Assembly (NCBI RefSeq): GCF_024586915.1
Contig: NZ_JANBVS010000005.1
Coordinates: 248,001-312,000 of the forward strand
Reading direction: 5' to 3'
Length of the DNA stretch: 64,000 bases
Source: Bradyrhizobium sp. SRS-191
GTDB lineage: Bacteria > Pseudomonadota > Alphaproteobacteria > Rhizobiales > Xanthobacteraceae
Shown one piece after another: positions 16,363 to 25,638 of this stretch (position 1 is its first letter; each line of letters starts with the position of its first letter). Under the pieces are notes generated by a model. It ran no database searches. It was not told the origin of the DNA and saw nothing but the letters and a program-made list of their open reading frames with translations. A program made the translations under genes and the position numbers.

Positions 16363-18048
16363 TCACTCCGCGGCGCAGGTGAAGGAGGAGGCCTGCTCGA
16401 CGTCGCCGCTCACATACTTCGCGAATTTCGGCCACGGGCACAGCGGCCGCGTCCGCTGCGCGCTCCAGTTCGACGGCAGCTCCTTGTTGGCGGCATTGAC
16501 AGAGGCGGTGATCGCCTCCGGCGCCTTGCCCTTCTCGACCCAGTCCATCAGCGCACCCAGCGCATCGAACTTCTCCAACGTGACGCCGCCACCGCAATGC
16601 GTCTCGCCGGGCAAGGCAAACAGCCGCGCGAAGCCGTCGGCCTTGCCCTGCGTGTTGGCATTGAGCTTCTCGTACCAGCGGATGGTGTCGTTGACCGAAA
16701 ACACCGGATCGGCCTGGCCGTGATAGATCAGCATCTTGCGCGCGCCGTTCTGGAACGCCGGCAGGGTCGGATTGTCCACCGCGGGCGGCGCCATGAAATC
16801 CATCGCGGACTCCGCGAAGGGGCCCTCCTTGGCGTAGATCTTCGGCGCGTCCTTGTCGAAGTCGTAGGTCTGCAGCTTCTCGACCAGCTTGTCGGGCGAG
16901 CCCTCGATCTCCACCGGCGGGGTTGAGAAGATGTAGTTCAGCGAGGCGCCGCCCATGGTGGCGATGATCGGAAGGTTGTTCCACGGCGCCACCGGGCTTT
17001 CGACCTTCCAGGCGCGCCAATTGCCGGTGCCGACGCCGCCGTCGACCGGCCAGTCCGAATACAGCGCCTCGCCCTTGGAATTCTGCGGCCCGGCGAACAC
17101 CCTCTTCAAGGCGTCGACCTTGGCGGACGGCAGGCAAGCATCGCTGCTGCCTGCGGCACAGCGCAGGCTGTCGAAGCTGAACGTCTTCTGGCAGGCCTTC
17201 AGATTGGCCGTCAGCCCGTCCTTGGCCCCGTCGAGCCCGTCGCAGATCTCGATGATCTTGGACGAGATCAGCTTGGCGTCGTCGCGGGTGATCGACTTGC
17301 GGATGTCGGCATCAGCCTTGGTCAGCGCCTGCACGTCCCAGGCGTGCTGCACGGCGGCGCGCGGCAGGTTGAAGCCGGGATTGCCGACCAGGAAGCCGTC
17401 ATACTGCTCCGGCATGCGCTCGGCCGCGACCATGGTGTGGCGGCCGCCATTGGAGCAGCCGGCGATGTAGGAATAATCCGGCTTCTTGCCGTAATGCTCG
17501 GAAATGATCGCCTTGGCGATCGGCGCCAGCGTCATGTCGGCGGCGTAGCCATAGTCGCGCCGCGCCTGCGGATCGAGGCCGAACGCCGAGCCAGCAGCAA
17601 GACCGCGCGGCTTGTTGGCCGGATCGTTGCCGGAATGACCGCTGTCCGACGACAGCACCGCAAAGCCGCGGGCGAGCGGCGTTACGCCGCCGCTGACGAG
17701 ACCATCCGCCTTGTCGCCGAGCGCCGGCACCACGACGCCGTCATTGCCGCCATTGACCTGGTGCAGGAAGCGGCCGTTCCAGGTCTCGGGCAGCCGGATC
17801 TCGAACTGGATCGCATAGGCATGGCCGTCGATGCCGGTGCGCTCATTGACCTTGCCGGAGACGATGCAATGCCGCGGCAGCCCGTCGGCGGCCTCCTGCA
17901 GCTTCGATCCGGTCAGGACCAGCCCGGGGATCTTCAGCGCCTCGGCCGTGACCTTGCTGCAGGCTGCATCCTCGGCCCGCGCCGTCCCCACTGTGGCGGC
18001 GCAAACGAGGCCCGCTCCGGCCAAAAACCATGCCCTGCTTCGGATCAT
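16363..18048 (-). CDS. Secreted tannase / feruloyl esterase family protein
   Basis: The 561-residue protein has a Sec signal peptide (about 1-25, ending TARAED) and the tannase/feruloyl esterase alpha/beta-hydrolase fold. The nucleophile is S199 in AGCSNGGRH; the acid Asp lies in YHGQADPVFS and the His in ETHCGGG. Several Cys fit the disulfides of this family, including the CS-D-H motif pair near the active site. It would hydrolyse ester bonds of plant phenolics in the periplasm or outside. The start ATG 18048 follows GGGGGGAA. It is a single leftward gene. Confidence 0.88.
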   Translation of the reverse strand: MIRSRAWFLAGAGLVCAATVGTARAEDAACSKVTAEALKIPGLVLTGSKLQEAADGLPRHCIVSGKVNERTGIDGHAYAIQFEIRLPETWNGRFLHQVNGGNDGVVVPALGDKADGLVSGGVTPLARGFAVLSSDSGHSGNDPANKPRGLAAGSAFGLDPQARRDYGYAADMTLAPIAKAIISEHYGKKPDYSYIAGCSNGGRHTMVAAERMPEQYDGFLVGNPGFNLPRAAVQHAWDVQALTKADADIRKSITRDDAKLISSKIIEICDGLDGAKDGLTANLKACQKTFSFDSLRCAAGSSDACLPSAKVDALKRVFAGPQNSKGEALYSDWPVDGGVGTGNWRAWKVESPVAPWNNLPIIATMGGASLNYIFSTPPVEIEGSPDKLVEKLQTYDFDKDAPKIYAKEGPFAESAMDFMAPPAVDNPTLPAFQNGARKMLIYHGQADPVFSVNDTIRWYEKLNANTQGKADGFARLFALPGETHCGGGVTLEKFDALGALMDWVEKGKAPEAITASVNAANKELPSNWSAQRTRPLCPWPKFAKYVSGDVEQASSFTCAAE

Positions 18049-18153
18049 GCATTCCCCCCGATCATCCTGTTCATTGGCCTGCAGTTAAACGCGCACAGCG
18101 CGTGTTGTAAATCGCCGACGTGGCGCGGCCGACCACAGCATGAGCGACCGGCT

Positions 18154-19467
18154 CTAATGCAATTGCCAGACTTCGAAAGACCGGTCATAGCCGCGCACCG
18201 ACACTTCGCCGTGAAAGACGGCGTCGCGCGCCACGTCGCCGACGGCCTGCCGTACCTCGCTCGAGATCAGAAGGCGCGAATCGAACTCCTTGTTGAGCGC
18301 TTCCAGGCGAGAGGCAAAATTCACCGTGTCGCCGATGACGGTGTATTCCTTGCGCCGCGGCGAGCCGATGCTGCCGGCGACAACCTCGCCGAGATGCAGT
18401 CCGATCCCGATCCGGAGCGGCCAGGACGACATCGCATTGATGCGATCCATCGCCGCCACCATCTCGCGTGCCGCGGCAACCGCCTGCGCGGCCGCATCGC
18501 GCGACTCGAACGGCGCGCCGAACAGCGCCAGGAAGCCATCACCGAGAAACTTGTTCACGATGCCGCCATGGCGCTCGAGAATCTCGACCAGCACGGCGAA
18601 GGCGCCGTCGAGCCGGTCGACGACCTCCTGCGGCGCCCTGGATCTGGCCGCTGCCGTGAAGCCGCGGAAGTCGACGAACATGACGGCGACCTCGCGAATG
18701 TCACGTGCCTCTGCCGTGCCCTCCTTCATCAGACGCTCGACGACCTGCGGCGAAACGTGCTGGCCGAACAGGTCGGTGACGCGGTCGCGCGCGGATGCGG
18801 CCTCGATGCTCGCCGCGAACTGGCGGCGCAGCTGCACACTCACCGCGCCGGCAAGCAGGCCGCACAGCAGGACGATGAAGCTGCGCTCACCGTGATAGTA
18901 GATCTCCGGATTCTGGCTGACATCGATCGATGGGCGATGGATGAGGGCTACGGTGAGCAATTCGGCTGCGGCGACCAAGCCGGTGAAGCTGGACAGCCAA
19001 AAGTCGAGACGCAGCGTCGAGAGGATGATGAAGATGAAATAGACCAGAGGCGCGCCGAAGCCGAGCGCCTTGTCGCGGCCGATGCCCTCGATCTGCAACA
19101 GGAGCACGAGCGTTGGCATCGACGTCTCGACCAGAGCGCTGAGATAGCGCAAAATGATGGGAGCATCGCGTCCCAGACGAAGATTGGCTTTGATCCTGAA
19201 CAGGATCAGAATCTCGAAGGCCATGAAGACGACGATGATCGCGTAGACGTAGAGCACCCCGACGCGACTCGGCCATATCCACTCGGATATCCGCGGTTCG
19301 AAGATCTCGACGAACATCGAGACGACGAGGAACAGCCCTGCGGTGGCGATCAGCGCCTTCGCGCGCAGCAGTTCGGTGTTCAAAGTCTGGCGCATCAGCG
19401 CGCGGTTGAACTCCGCCGAAGCCGCCGCCGACGCGTCACTCCCGCTGCCCGCCCCCGAGATCGTCAT
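18154..19467 (-). CDS. Membrane-bound class III adenylate cyclase
   Basis: The 437-residue protein has six hydrophobic segments (about 35-225) followed by a class III cyclase domain (about 265-430). Metal-binding Asp residues lie in MFVDFRGFT and KFLGDGFLALFG. The Lys of NKFLGD and the Thr of EYTVIGDTVN are the usual adenine-selecting pair, and VNFASRLE supplies the transition-state Asn and Arg. Thus it should make cAMP. I take ATG 19467 over a TTG at 19509. The export permease gene ends 38 bases upstream, so read-through from that operon is possible. Confidence 0.88.
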   Translation of the reverse strand: MTISGAGSGSDASAAASAEFNRALMRQTLNTELLRAKALIATAGLFLVVSMFVEIFEPRISEWIWPSRVGVLYVYAIIVVFMAFEILILFRIKANLRLGRDAPIILRYLSALVETSMPTLVLLLQIEGIGRDKALGFGAPLVYFIFIILSTLRLDFWLSSFTGLVAAAELLTVALIHRPSIDVSQNPEIYYHGERSFIVLLCGLLAGAVSVQLRRQFAASIEAASARDRVTDLFGQHVSPQVVERLMKEGTAEARDIREVAVMFVDFRGFTAAARSRAPQEVVDRLDGAFAVLVEILERHGGIVNKFLGDGFLALFGAPFESRDAAAQAVAAAREMVAAMDRINAMSSWPLRIGIGLHLGEVVAGSIGSPRRKEYTVIGDTVNFASRLEALNKEFDSRLLISSEVRQAVGDVARDAVFHGEVSVRGYDRSFEVWQLH

Positions 19468-19505
19468 CCTGCCCCAACCGCCTCTGCTCCCGCGGCCATT
19501 GTGCC

Positions 19506-20663
19506 TCAATCGAGGGTGCGGCGGAAGCGGAAGACGGCGACCGTCATGGCGAACAGCATCAGGCCGAACAAGGCGACCGTATCATGCTGCAGGTTCGGCA
19601 AGGTCGAGCCCTTGAGCATGATGGCGCGGACGATGCGCAGATAGTGCGTCAGCGGCAGGCATTCGCCGACCACCTGCGCCCATTGCGGCATGCCGAGAAA
19701 TGGAAACATGAAGCCCGACAGGAGAATGCTCGGCAGGAAGAACATCATCGACAGTTGCATCGCCTGCAGCTGGTTCTGCGCCAGGGTCGAGAATGTATAG
19801 CCGATCGACAGGTTCGTGGCGATGAACAGGGTCGAGAGCAGCGCCAACAGCAGCAGGCTGCCAATGATCGGCACGCCGAACAGCAGGACGCCGATGCCGA
19901 TGATGATCGTGGCCTGCAGGAAGCCGACCAGCACGTAAGGGATGATCTTGCCGAGCATCACCTCGACCGGCTTGATCGGCATCGACAGCAGGCTCTCCAT
20001 GGTGCCGCGCTCGATCTCGCGTGTCACCGACAGCGCGGTGAAGATCAGCATCGTCATCGTGAGGATGGTGCCGACCAGGCCCGGCACGATGTTGAGCCGG
20101 GACGACGCGGCCGGGTTGTAGCGCGCATGCGCCCGGATCTCGAACGGCGGCGAGCCCGGATCGCCGGTGTAGAGATCATGCGCAAGCGCGGTCTGCACGA
20201 TCATGCCGAGCGAGGACAGCGCCGAGGACGCCGCTACTGGATCAGTCGCATCGGCGGCCACCAGAAGCGCGGGACGATCGCCACGGCGGACCGCACGCTC
20301 GAAGCCGCGCGGGATCTCGACGCCAAACAGCACCTTGCCCGAGAGCAGGAGATCATCGAACTCGGCGACGCTCGAGACCTCGCGGGTGAAGCGGAAATAG
20401 GCGGTGTTCTCCATCGCCTTCAGGATCGAGCGGCCGAGATCGCTATCCTCCTGCAGCAGCACCGCCGCGGGCAAGTGATGCGGCGTGGTGTTGATGGCAT
20501 AGCCGAACAGCATCAGCTGCATCACCGGCAACATCACGATCATCGCGAACGAGACCCGGTCGCGCCTGAGCTGGATGAACTCCTTGACCAGCATCGCGTA
20601 GGTCCGCCGCCAGGAGCCGAAGCGCGGTGCAGGAGGGCTTTGGTGAAGCGCGGTCTCGCTCAT
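19506..20663 (-). CDS. ABC-2 type transporter permease (YhhJ-like)
   Basis: The 385-residue permease has one N-terminal membrane helix (about 37-58), a large periplasmic domain (about 60-185) and five C-terminal membrane segments with VTREIERGTMESLLSMPIKP, typical of the ABC-2 family that exports drugs or lipids with an HlyD partner. The start ATG 20663 overlaps the ATPase stop by ATGA. It is the last gene of the tetR-hlyD-ATPase-permease operon. Only one permease is present, so it probably works as a homodimer. Confidence 0.88.
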   Translation of the reverse strand: MSETALHQSPPAPRFGSWRRTYAMLVKEFIQLRRDRVSFAMIVMLPVMQLMLFGYAINTTPHHLPAAVLLQEDSDLGRSILKAMENTAYFRFTREVSSVAEFDDLLLSGKVLFGVEIPRGFERAVRRGDRPALLVAADATDPVAASSALSSLGMIVQTALAHDLYTGDPGSPPFEIRAHARYNPAASSRLNIVPGLVGTILTMTMLIFTALSVTREIERGTMESLLSMPIKPVEVMLGKIIPYVLVGFLQATIIIGIGVLLFGVPIIGSLLLLALLSTLFIATNLSIGYTFSTLAQNQLQAMQLSMMFFLPSILLSGFMFPFLGMPQWAQVVGECLPLTHYLRIVRAIMLKGSTLPNLQHDTVALFGLMLFAMTVAVFRFRRTLD

Positions 20664-21598
20664 TGGAAATTGTCCCGCGAGCGGTTCATGAGGTCGATGA
20701 AGACGTCCTCCAGCGAGGGCGCGGCGTGCTGCCATTGCAGGCCGGCCTTGTCGCGCCACGGCGCGATCGTCTCGTCCAGGGCTTTGGCGTCGCGGCCGGA
20801 GACGTGCAGGCTGGTGCCGAACGGCGCCACCATGTCGACACCCGGCTTGCCGGACAGATCGGTCGAAAGCGCACGGAGATCATCGCCGCTGACGGTGTAT
20901 GTGGTGAGCGCCGACTGCGCGATCACCTCCGAGACGGTGCCATGGGCCAGCAGATGACCATAGGCGATGTAGGCGATCTCGTGACAACGCTCGGCCTCGT
21001 CCATGTAGTGGGTCGAGACCAGCACCGTCAGCCCCTCGCCCGCCAGCGCGTGGATCTCGTTCCAGAAGTCGCGCCGCGCCTTCGGGTCGACGCCGGCGGT
21101 GGGCTCGTCGAGCAGCAGCAATTGCGGGTTGGGCAGCGTGCAGGCGCCGAGCGCCAGCCGCTGCTTCCAGCCGCCCGACAATTCGCCGGCGAGCTGGCGC
21201 TCGCGCCCGGACAGACCGAGCCGCTGCACCATGTCGCGCGCAGCGGCTTGCGGATTCGGCATGCCGTAGAGCCGCGCGACGAATTCGAGATTCTCGCGCA
21301 CCGACAGGTCCTGATAGAGGCTGAAGCGCTGCGTCATGTAGCCGACGCGGCGCTTGATCTTGTCGGCGTCGCGGCGGATGTCGAAGCCGAGGCAGGTGCC
21401 CTCGCCGCTGTCGGGAGTCAGCAGGCCGCACAGCATGCGGATCGTCGTGGTCTTGCCCGAGCCGTTCGGCCCGAGAAAGCCGTAGATCGAGCCGCGCCGC
21501 ACCTGCATGGACAGATCATGCACGACCTCGCGTCCGTCGAAGGACTTGCTCAGTCCCTTGACGTCGATCGCGATCTCGGCTGGCGCTGCCGCTGTCAT
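20660..21598 (-). CDS. ABC transporter ATP-binding protein
   Basis: The 312-residue ATPase has Walker A GPNGSGKTTT, Q-loop (MTQRFSLY), signature ELSGGWKQRL, Walker B LLLLDEPTAGVDP and switch His in STHYMDEAE. The C-terminal ~90 residues form the extra domain seen in drug- or lipid-export ATPases (ending PSLEDVFIDL). It overlaps the HlyD gene upstream and the permease gene downstream by four bases each, so all three are coupled. Confidence 0.92.
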   Translation of the reverse strand: MTAAAPAEIAIDVKGLSKSFDGREVVHDLSMQVRRGSIYGFLGPNGSGKTTTIRMLCGLLTPDSGEGTCLGFDIRRDADKIKRRVGYMTQRFSLYQDLSVRENLEFVARLYGMPNPQAAARDMVQRLGLSGRERQLAGELSGGWKQRLALGACTLPNPQLLLLDEPTAGVDPKARRDFWNEIHALAGEGLTVLVSTHYMDEAERCHEIAYIAYGHLLAHGTVSEVIAQSALTTYTVSGDDLRALSTDLSGKPGVDMVAPFGTSLHVSGRDAKALDETIAPWRDKAGLQWQHAAPSLEDVFIDLMNRSRDNFQ

Positions 21599-22386
21599 CG
21601 TCCGTCCGCCAGCGGTGTCTTGGGTTGCGGAGTCCTGGGTTGCGGATAGATGCTGACGGGCTGACCGACGCGCAGCGCATCCGGCCGCGACGGCCGCGCC
21701 TGGATCAAATAGACGAGCTTGTTGCGCTCATCGAGGCTGTAGATGACGGGCGGCGTATATTCCGCCGTCGTCGCGAGGAAATACACCCGTGCGGTCAGAT
21801 CGGCGGCGCAATTGTCGCAGGTGACGCGGACTTCGTCGCCGACGGCAAACTTCGGCAGATCGGTCTCGGACACGTAGAAGCGCAGCTTCATGTTGCCCGG
21901 CGGCATGATCGAGAGCACCGGCCGCTGCGCCGCGACCATCTCGCCCTCGCGGAAATAGATCTGCTGGATGGTGCCGGCGACCGGCGCCACCCCCTTGCGC
22001 CGCGCCAGCCGCGTCTGCGAGGTCACGACATGGGCTTTCGCGACACGCAGCGCCGAAATCGCCGCATCGAGCGTCGCCTGCGTCCCTGCTCCCGTCTTGC
22101 TGAGAGCGGCGGCACGATCGTAGCTCTGCTGCGCATTGGCGAGCGTCGCTTCGGTCTGGTTGAGATCGGCCTGCTGCAGGTCGTCATCGACCGAATAGAG
22201 CGGATCGCCGACCTTGACCTCGTCGCCTTCACGCACGTTCAGCTTGATGACCCGACCGGCCTCGTCCGGACTGACGAAGATCATGTCGGCCTCGACCCAG
22301 CCCTGATAGCCGGGATCGCGCGTATCCTTGCAGCCGTTGAAGGTGAAGGCCGTGACCAGCACGGCGAGGCAGTGCAGCAGGCTCAT
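21595..22386 (-). CDS. HlyD family periplasmic adaptor subunit
   Basis: The 263-residue adaptor has an N-terminal anchor (about 1-19; the sequence TFNGC could be a weak lipobox), a split lipoyl domain (VSPDEAGRVIKLNVREGDEV and GVAPVAGTIQQIYFREGEMV), a helical hairpin (about 70-130) and a beta-barrel part. It links the ABC exporter to an outer-membrane channel, which is not encoded here. The C-terminus PQPRTPQPKTP arises from a 12-base direct duplication in the DNA. It overlaps tetR and the ATPase gene by ATGA. Confidence 0.87.
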   Translation of the reverse strand: MSLLHCLAVLVTAFTFNGCKDTRDPGYQGWVEADMIFVSPDEAGRVIKLNVREGDEVKVGDPLYSVDDDLQQADLNQTEATLANAQQSYDRAAALSKTGAGTQATLDAAISALRVAKAHVVTSQTRLARRKGVAPVAGTIQQIYFREGEMVAAQRPVLSIMPPGNMKLRFYVSETDLPKFAVGDEVRVTCDNCAADLTARVYFLATTAEYTPPVIYSLDERNKLVYLIQARPSRPDALRVGQPVSIYPQPRTPQPKTPLADGR

Positions 22387-23066
22387 GTTGGCCTCCTCGG
22401 CCCGAAGATCAGATCGAGATGCGTCTGCAGCATCGCTTCCGCATCGAGCGGCGCATGCGTTTCGAACAGGCTCTTCCAGATCACCGCGACCATCATCGGC
22501 GCGATCATCAGTTGCGGATGCTGCACGAGCTTCGGCTCGCGGATCTCGCCGCGCGTGATCGCGAGCTGGATCAGCGCGCGCATCGCGGCGAGGCCGCGCG
22601 AGACGACCTCGCGGTAGTAGAAGTCGGCAATCGCCGGGAAGCGTGGCCCCTCTGCGATGATGAGCCGGACGAGATCAGCCCGCTTTGTGCCGGCGATCTC
22701 CTGGAGGAACATCCGCGCCAGAACTTCGACCATGTCCCGCACCGATCCGCCGGCCGGCAGCGGCGCGGTGAGGCGGCCGACGAAGGGCACGATCGCAGTC
22801 CGGATCAATTCCTCGAACATCGACTCCTTGTCCTTGAAGTGCAGATAGATCGTGCCCTTGGCGACGCTGGCGCGCTTGGCGACATCGTCGAGCCGGGTCG
22901 CCGCAAAGCCGCGCGCAATGAACTCGTCCATCGCGGCCTGCACGATGGCCGCCCGGCGTTCGGCAGCACGATCGGCCCGGCGCGAGACGACAGCGCCCGC
23001 CCCTTCTCCCTCGGCAGAAGCGGTGGCGACCCGGGCGTTGCTCATCGGCTTTGACGACTTCGACAT
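22383..23066 (-). CDS. TetR family transcriptional regulator of the export operon
   Basis: The 227-residue regulator has an N-terminal helix-turn-helix (about 40-85: AAMDEFIARGFAATRLDDVA and KGTIYLHFKDKESMF) and a ligand-binding helical domain. It is the first gene of the leftward export operon. No ribosome-binding site precedes ATG 23066; a promoter with -35 TTTACA and -10 CATAAT predicts the transcript to begin at that ATG. A perfect 20-bp palindrome lies in the promoter spacer, so the protein very likely represses its own operon. Confidence 0.9.
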   Translation of the reverse strand: MSKSSKPMSNARVATASAEGEGAGAVVSRRADRAAERRAAIVQAAMDEFIARGFAATRLDDVAKRASVAKGTIYLHFKDKESMFEELIRTAIVPFVGRLTAPLPAGGSVRDMVEVLARMFLQEIAGTKRADLVRLIIAEGPRFPAIADFYYREVVSRGLAAMRALIQLAITRGEIREPKLVQHPQLMIAPMMVAVIWKSLFETHAPLDAEAMLQTHLDLIFGPRRPT

Positions 23067-23072
23067 CTAACA

Positions 23073-23101
23073 ATTATGACTGACTAGTCAGTCATTGTAA
23101 A
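23073..23101 (-). promoter_or_regulatory. Promoter of the TetR export operon
   Basis: Read leftward, TTTACA (23101-23096) and CATAAT (23078-23073) are separated by 17 bases, the ideal spacing for a sigma-70-type promoter. Counting 7 bases from the -10 end places the transcript start at 23066, the first base of the tetR ATG, so the mRNA would be leaderless. Confidence 0.6.
23076..23095. promoter_or_regulatory. TetR-type operator palindrome
   Basis: ATGACTGACTAGTCAGTCAT is a perfect 20-bp palindrome. The core TGACTGACTAGTCAGTCA is of the type bound by many TetR repressors of export pumps. It covers the whole spacer between the predicted -35 and -10 boxes, so bound repressor would exclude RNA polymerase. 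Confidence 0.85.
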
Positions 23102-23179
23102 GGAGGATGGCGGCTCGTGGATGGGCTCTCCTGCGGCAGCTCGGCCGGGGTGTGGCGACGATCAGCCTGCCCGGCGCGA

Positions 23180-24460
23180 TCAGGCGCACGGCCGGATGTA
23201 GGGCCGGTTGATCTCCCAGAGCTCGTCGAGGACCTTCCGGGCCGCAGAGGCCGAGTTGACCACCGGGTCGATCAGCAGCGCCTGGAGCGCGATGTCCTTG
23301 GACGCCGTCATCGCCGCCTGAACCGCGAGCTGCTGCACCTGGACCTGGATCGCCATCAGCTTGGCCACGGCCTCTGGCAGCGGTCCGAGCGAGACCGGAT
23401 GGATGCCGCAGCGGTCGGCGACCACGGGGACTTCGACCGCCGCCTCCGCCGGGAGGTTGGGGATGACGCCCCGATTGAGGACGACGCCGGATTCGATGGA
23501 CTGCTTGCGATCGTGCAGCACCGAGCCGATCACCGCGACGGCACGCTCGCCTGACGGCGTCCGCCACCATTCCGGCATCCCCGCTCTTCCCGCCAGGACA
23601 TCGTCGATCTCACGGATCAGCTTGGCCCGCTCGGCCTCGTCCCACGCAAAGTTGTAGCCTCCCTCGCCCGCCTCCCAGCCGTAGGCGAGATACTCGCCGA
23701 CATGGCCATCGCCACAACCGAGCCAGGAGCCGAAGTCACGCAGCAGCGTTCGCGTGAGAGGCGCGACCTTGGGGTCGCAGGCGCGCTCCCGCGCGCGCAG
23801 CAGCGGGTAGAGATCGGCGCCGGTCTCACGATCACGGATCTGCAGCAGGCACTGGAAGTGATTGAGGCCGGCACCCCACACCTCGACGCGTTCCTCGGGC
23901 AATCCCAGGATCGCAGCCACCTGGCTGCGCGCGATGAAGATGCCGTGGCACAGGCCGATATAAGCGAGCCGGCTGTGCAGGCCGAGGGCGAGGATGATGC
24001 GGCTCTCCGGATTGGAGAAATTGATGAACAGCGCGTCCGGACAACGCCGCTCCATCTCGCGCACGAAGTCGAACACCACGGGCAGCGTGCGAAGGGTGAA
24101 GAACAGCGCCCCCGGGCCGCCATTCTCACCGAGCGTATGGCGGATGCCATATTTGCGCGGGACCTCGAAATCGAGCTTCCATAGCCGGTTGCGGTCGATG
24201 GCGGTGGAATGGATCACGAAGCCCGCGCCGTCGAGCGCGGCCCGCCAGTCCGTCGTCGCTTCGATCTCGAGGCCTGCGCCGGACACGTCGTTCAGCAGCC
24301 GCGCCAATCGTTCCGACCGCGCCAGCCGGGTCGCATCCCGGCCGACCAGCACCAGCGTCGAGCCGGCGAGATCATGCGTCGAGAACAGGTCCCGAAAGAC
24401 GCTCAGGCCAAACGATGCGCTGCTCGCACCGAGGAAGACGATCTTGGTGACGGCGGTCAT
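23180..24460 (-). CDS. Glycoside hydrolase family 4 (NAD-dependent; alpha-galactosidase/alpha-glucuronidase type)
   Basis: The 426-residue enzyme has the GH4 Rossmann start [13 protein letters not shown], the [12 protein letters not shown] segment, [10 protein letters not shown] for sugar and NAD contacts, and GLCHGIF, whose Cys and His bind the catalytic metal (usually Mn). GH4 enzymes cleave by NAD-assisted oxidation and elimination. From memory of the family, the motif after Cys-His helps set specificity: CHS in alpha-galactosidases, CHG in alpha-glucuronidases. Here it is CHG, which leans to the latter. ATG 24460 starts the homologous part. No sugar transporter is adjacent. Confidence 0.82.
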   Translation of the reverse strand: MTAVTKIVFLGASSASFGLSVFRDLFSTHDLAGSTLVLVGRDATRLARSERLARLLNDVSGAGLEIEATTDWRAALDGAGFVIHSTAIDRNRLWKLDFEVPRKYGIRHTLGENGGPGALFFTLRTLPVVFDFVREMERRCPDALFINFSNPESRIILALGLHSRLAYIGLCHGIFIARSQVAAILGLPEERVEVWGAGLNHFQCLLQIRDRETGADLYPLLRARERACDPKVAPLTRTLLRDFGSWLGCGDGHVGEYLAYGWEAGEGGYNFAWDEAERAKLIREIDDVLAGRAGMPEWWRTPSGERAVAVIGSVLHDRKQSIESGVVLNRGVIPNLPAEAAVEVPVVADRCGIHPVSLGPLPEAVAKLMAIQVQVQQLAVQAAMTASKDIALQALLIDPVVNSASAARKVLDELWEINRPYIRPCA

Positions 24461-24559
24461 CGGGGAATTGTGCCAGTCCGGAGCGCTGCCAGGCTGATCC
24501 AGATCAAGATGGTCGCCAACGCGAAGATGGCGACCATCTGCTGCGGGATGACGCGACAA

Positions 24560-25585
24560 TCAGGTGAAGTCGAGCACCACGCGGCCGTCGATCTTACCGG
24601 CCTTCATGCGGTCGAAGATGGTGTTGATCTCCGACAGCGGCGCCGTGGTGACCTCGGCCGTCACCTTGCCGTCGGCGGCGAACGCGATAGCCTCGTCGAG
24701 ATCTCGGCGTGTGCCGACGATCGAGCCGCGGACGGTGATGCGCTTGAGCACGACGTCGAAGATCGGCGTCGGGAATTCGCCCGGCGGCAGGCCGACCAGG
24801 CTGACGGTGCCCTTGCGGCGAACCATGTGCAGCGCCTGCGCGAAAGCCGGCGTGGAGACGGCTGTGACGAGGACGCCGTGTGCCCCTCCTCCGGTGATCG
24901 CAATGACGCGCTCCACGGCATCCTTGTCGAGCGCGTTGACGGCATGTTCAGCGCCCGCTTCAAGCGCCAGCTTGAGCTTGTCCTCGGCAATGTCGAGACC
25001 GATCGCCTTCAGCCCCATCGCCTTCGCATACTGGATCGCGACGTGGCCGAGGCCGCCGACGCCAGAGATGACCACCCACTCGCCGGGACGCGTATCGGTC
25101 TCCTTCAGGCCCTTGTAGGTGGTGACGCCAGCGCACAGGATCGGCGCGACCTTGGCGAAATCGACATTGGCCGGCAGGCGCGCGGCGAACGCCGCGGATG
25201 CGATGACGTATTCGGCAAAGCCGCCGTTCACGCTGTAACCGGTGTTGTGCTGATGCTCGCACAGCGTTTCCCAGCCGGTCTCGCAATATTCGCAGCGCAA
25301 GCAGGCATCATGCAGCCACGCGACGCCGACGGCATCGCCGACCTTGAAATCGGTCACGCCTGCGCCGAGCGCCGCGACGACGCCGGCGGCTTCATGGCCG
25401 GGAATGAACGGCGGATTAGGCTTCACCGGCCAGTCGCCGGAGGCGGCGTGAAGGTCGGTGTGACAGACGCCGCACGCCTTCACCTTCACCAGCAATTCGC
25501 CGGGACCGGGCGACGGAACGGGCACGTCCTCGATCTCGAGCGGCTTGCCAAACGCTTTGACGACGGCGGCTTTCATGGTCTGCAT
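24560..25585 (-). CDS. Zinc-dependent alcohol dehydrogenase (AdhP type)
   Basis: The 341-residue medium-chain dehydrogenase has catalytic zinc ligands in CGVCHTDLH, GHEAAG and the later Cys, the structural zinc cluster CLRCEYCETGWETLC, and the NAD-binding motif GVGGLGHVAIQYAK. It oxidises primary alcohols or reduces aldehydes. ATG 25585 follows GAGGAG at 7 bases; another ATG three codons later is less well placed. A perfect TTGAT-N4-ATCAA box is centred about 60 bases upstream, which suggests FixK/FNR control at low oxygen. Confidence 0.9.
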   Translation of the reverse strand: MQTMKAAVVKAFGKPLEIEDVPVPSPGPGELLVKVKACGVCHTDLHAASGDWPVKPNPPFIPGHEAAGVVAALGAGVTDFKVGDAVGVAWLHDACLRCEYCETGWETLCEHQHNTGYSVNGGFAEYVIASAAFAARLPANVDFAKVAPILCAGVTTYKGLKETDTRPGEWVVISGVGGLGHVAIQYAKAMGLKAIGLDIAEDKLKLALEAGAEHAVNALDKDAVERVIAITGGGAHGVLVTAVSTPAFAQALHMVRRKGTVSLVGLPPGEFPTPIFDVVLKRITVRGSIVGTRRDLDEAIAFAADGKVTAEVTTAPLSEINTIFDRMKAGKIDGRVVLDFT

Positions 25586-25638
25586 CGGTCTGCTCCTCAT
25601 GTTGAGGCGCAAACTAACGAGCCCGAACTTGCCCGGTC

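Noticed and set aside
24507..24539. An 11-bp hairpin between the GH4 and alcohol dehydrogenase genes as a terminator
   Set aside because: The loop is long (11 bases) and no T-tract follows on either strand, so termination is not supported.
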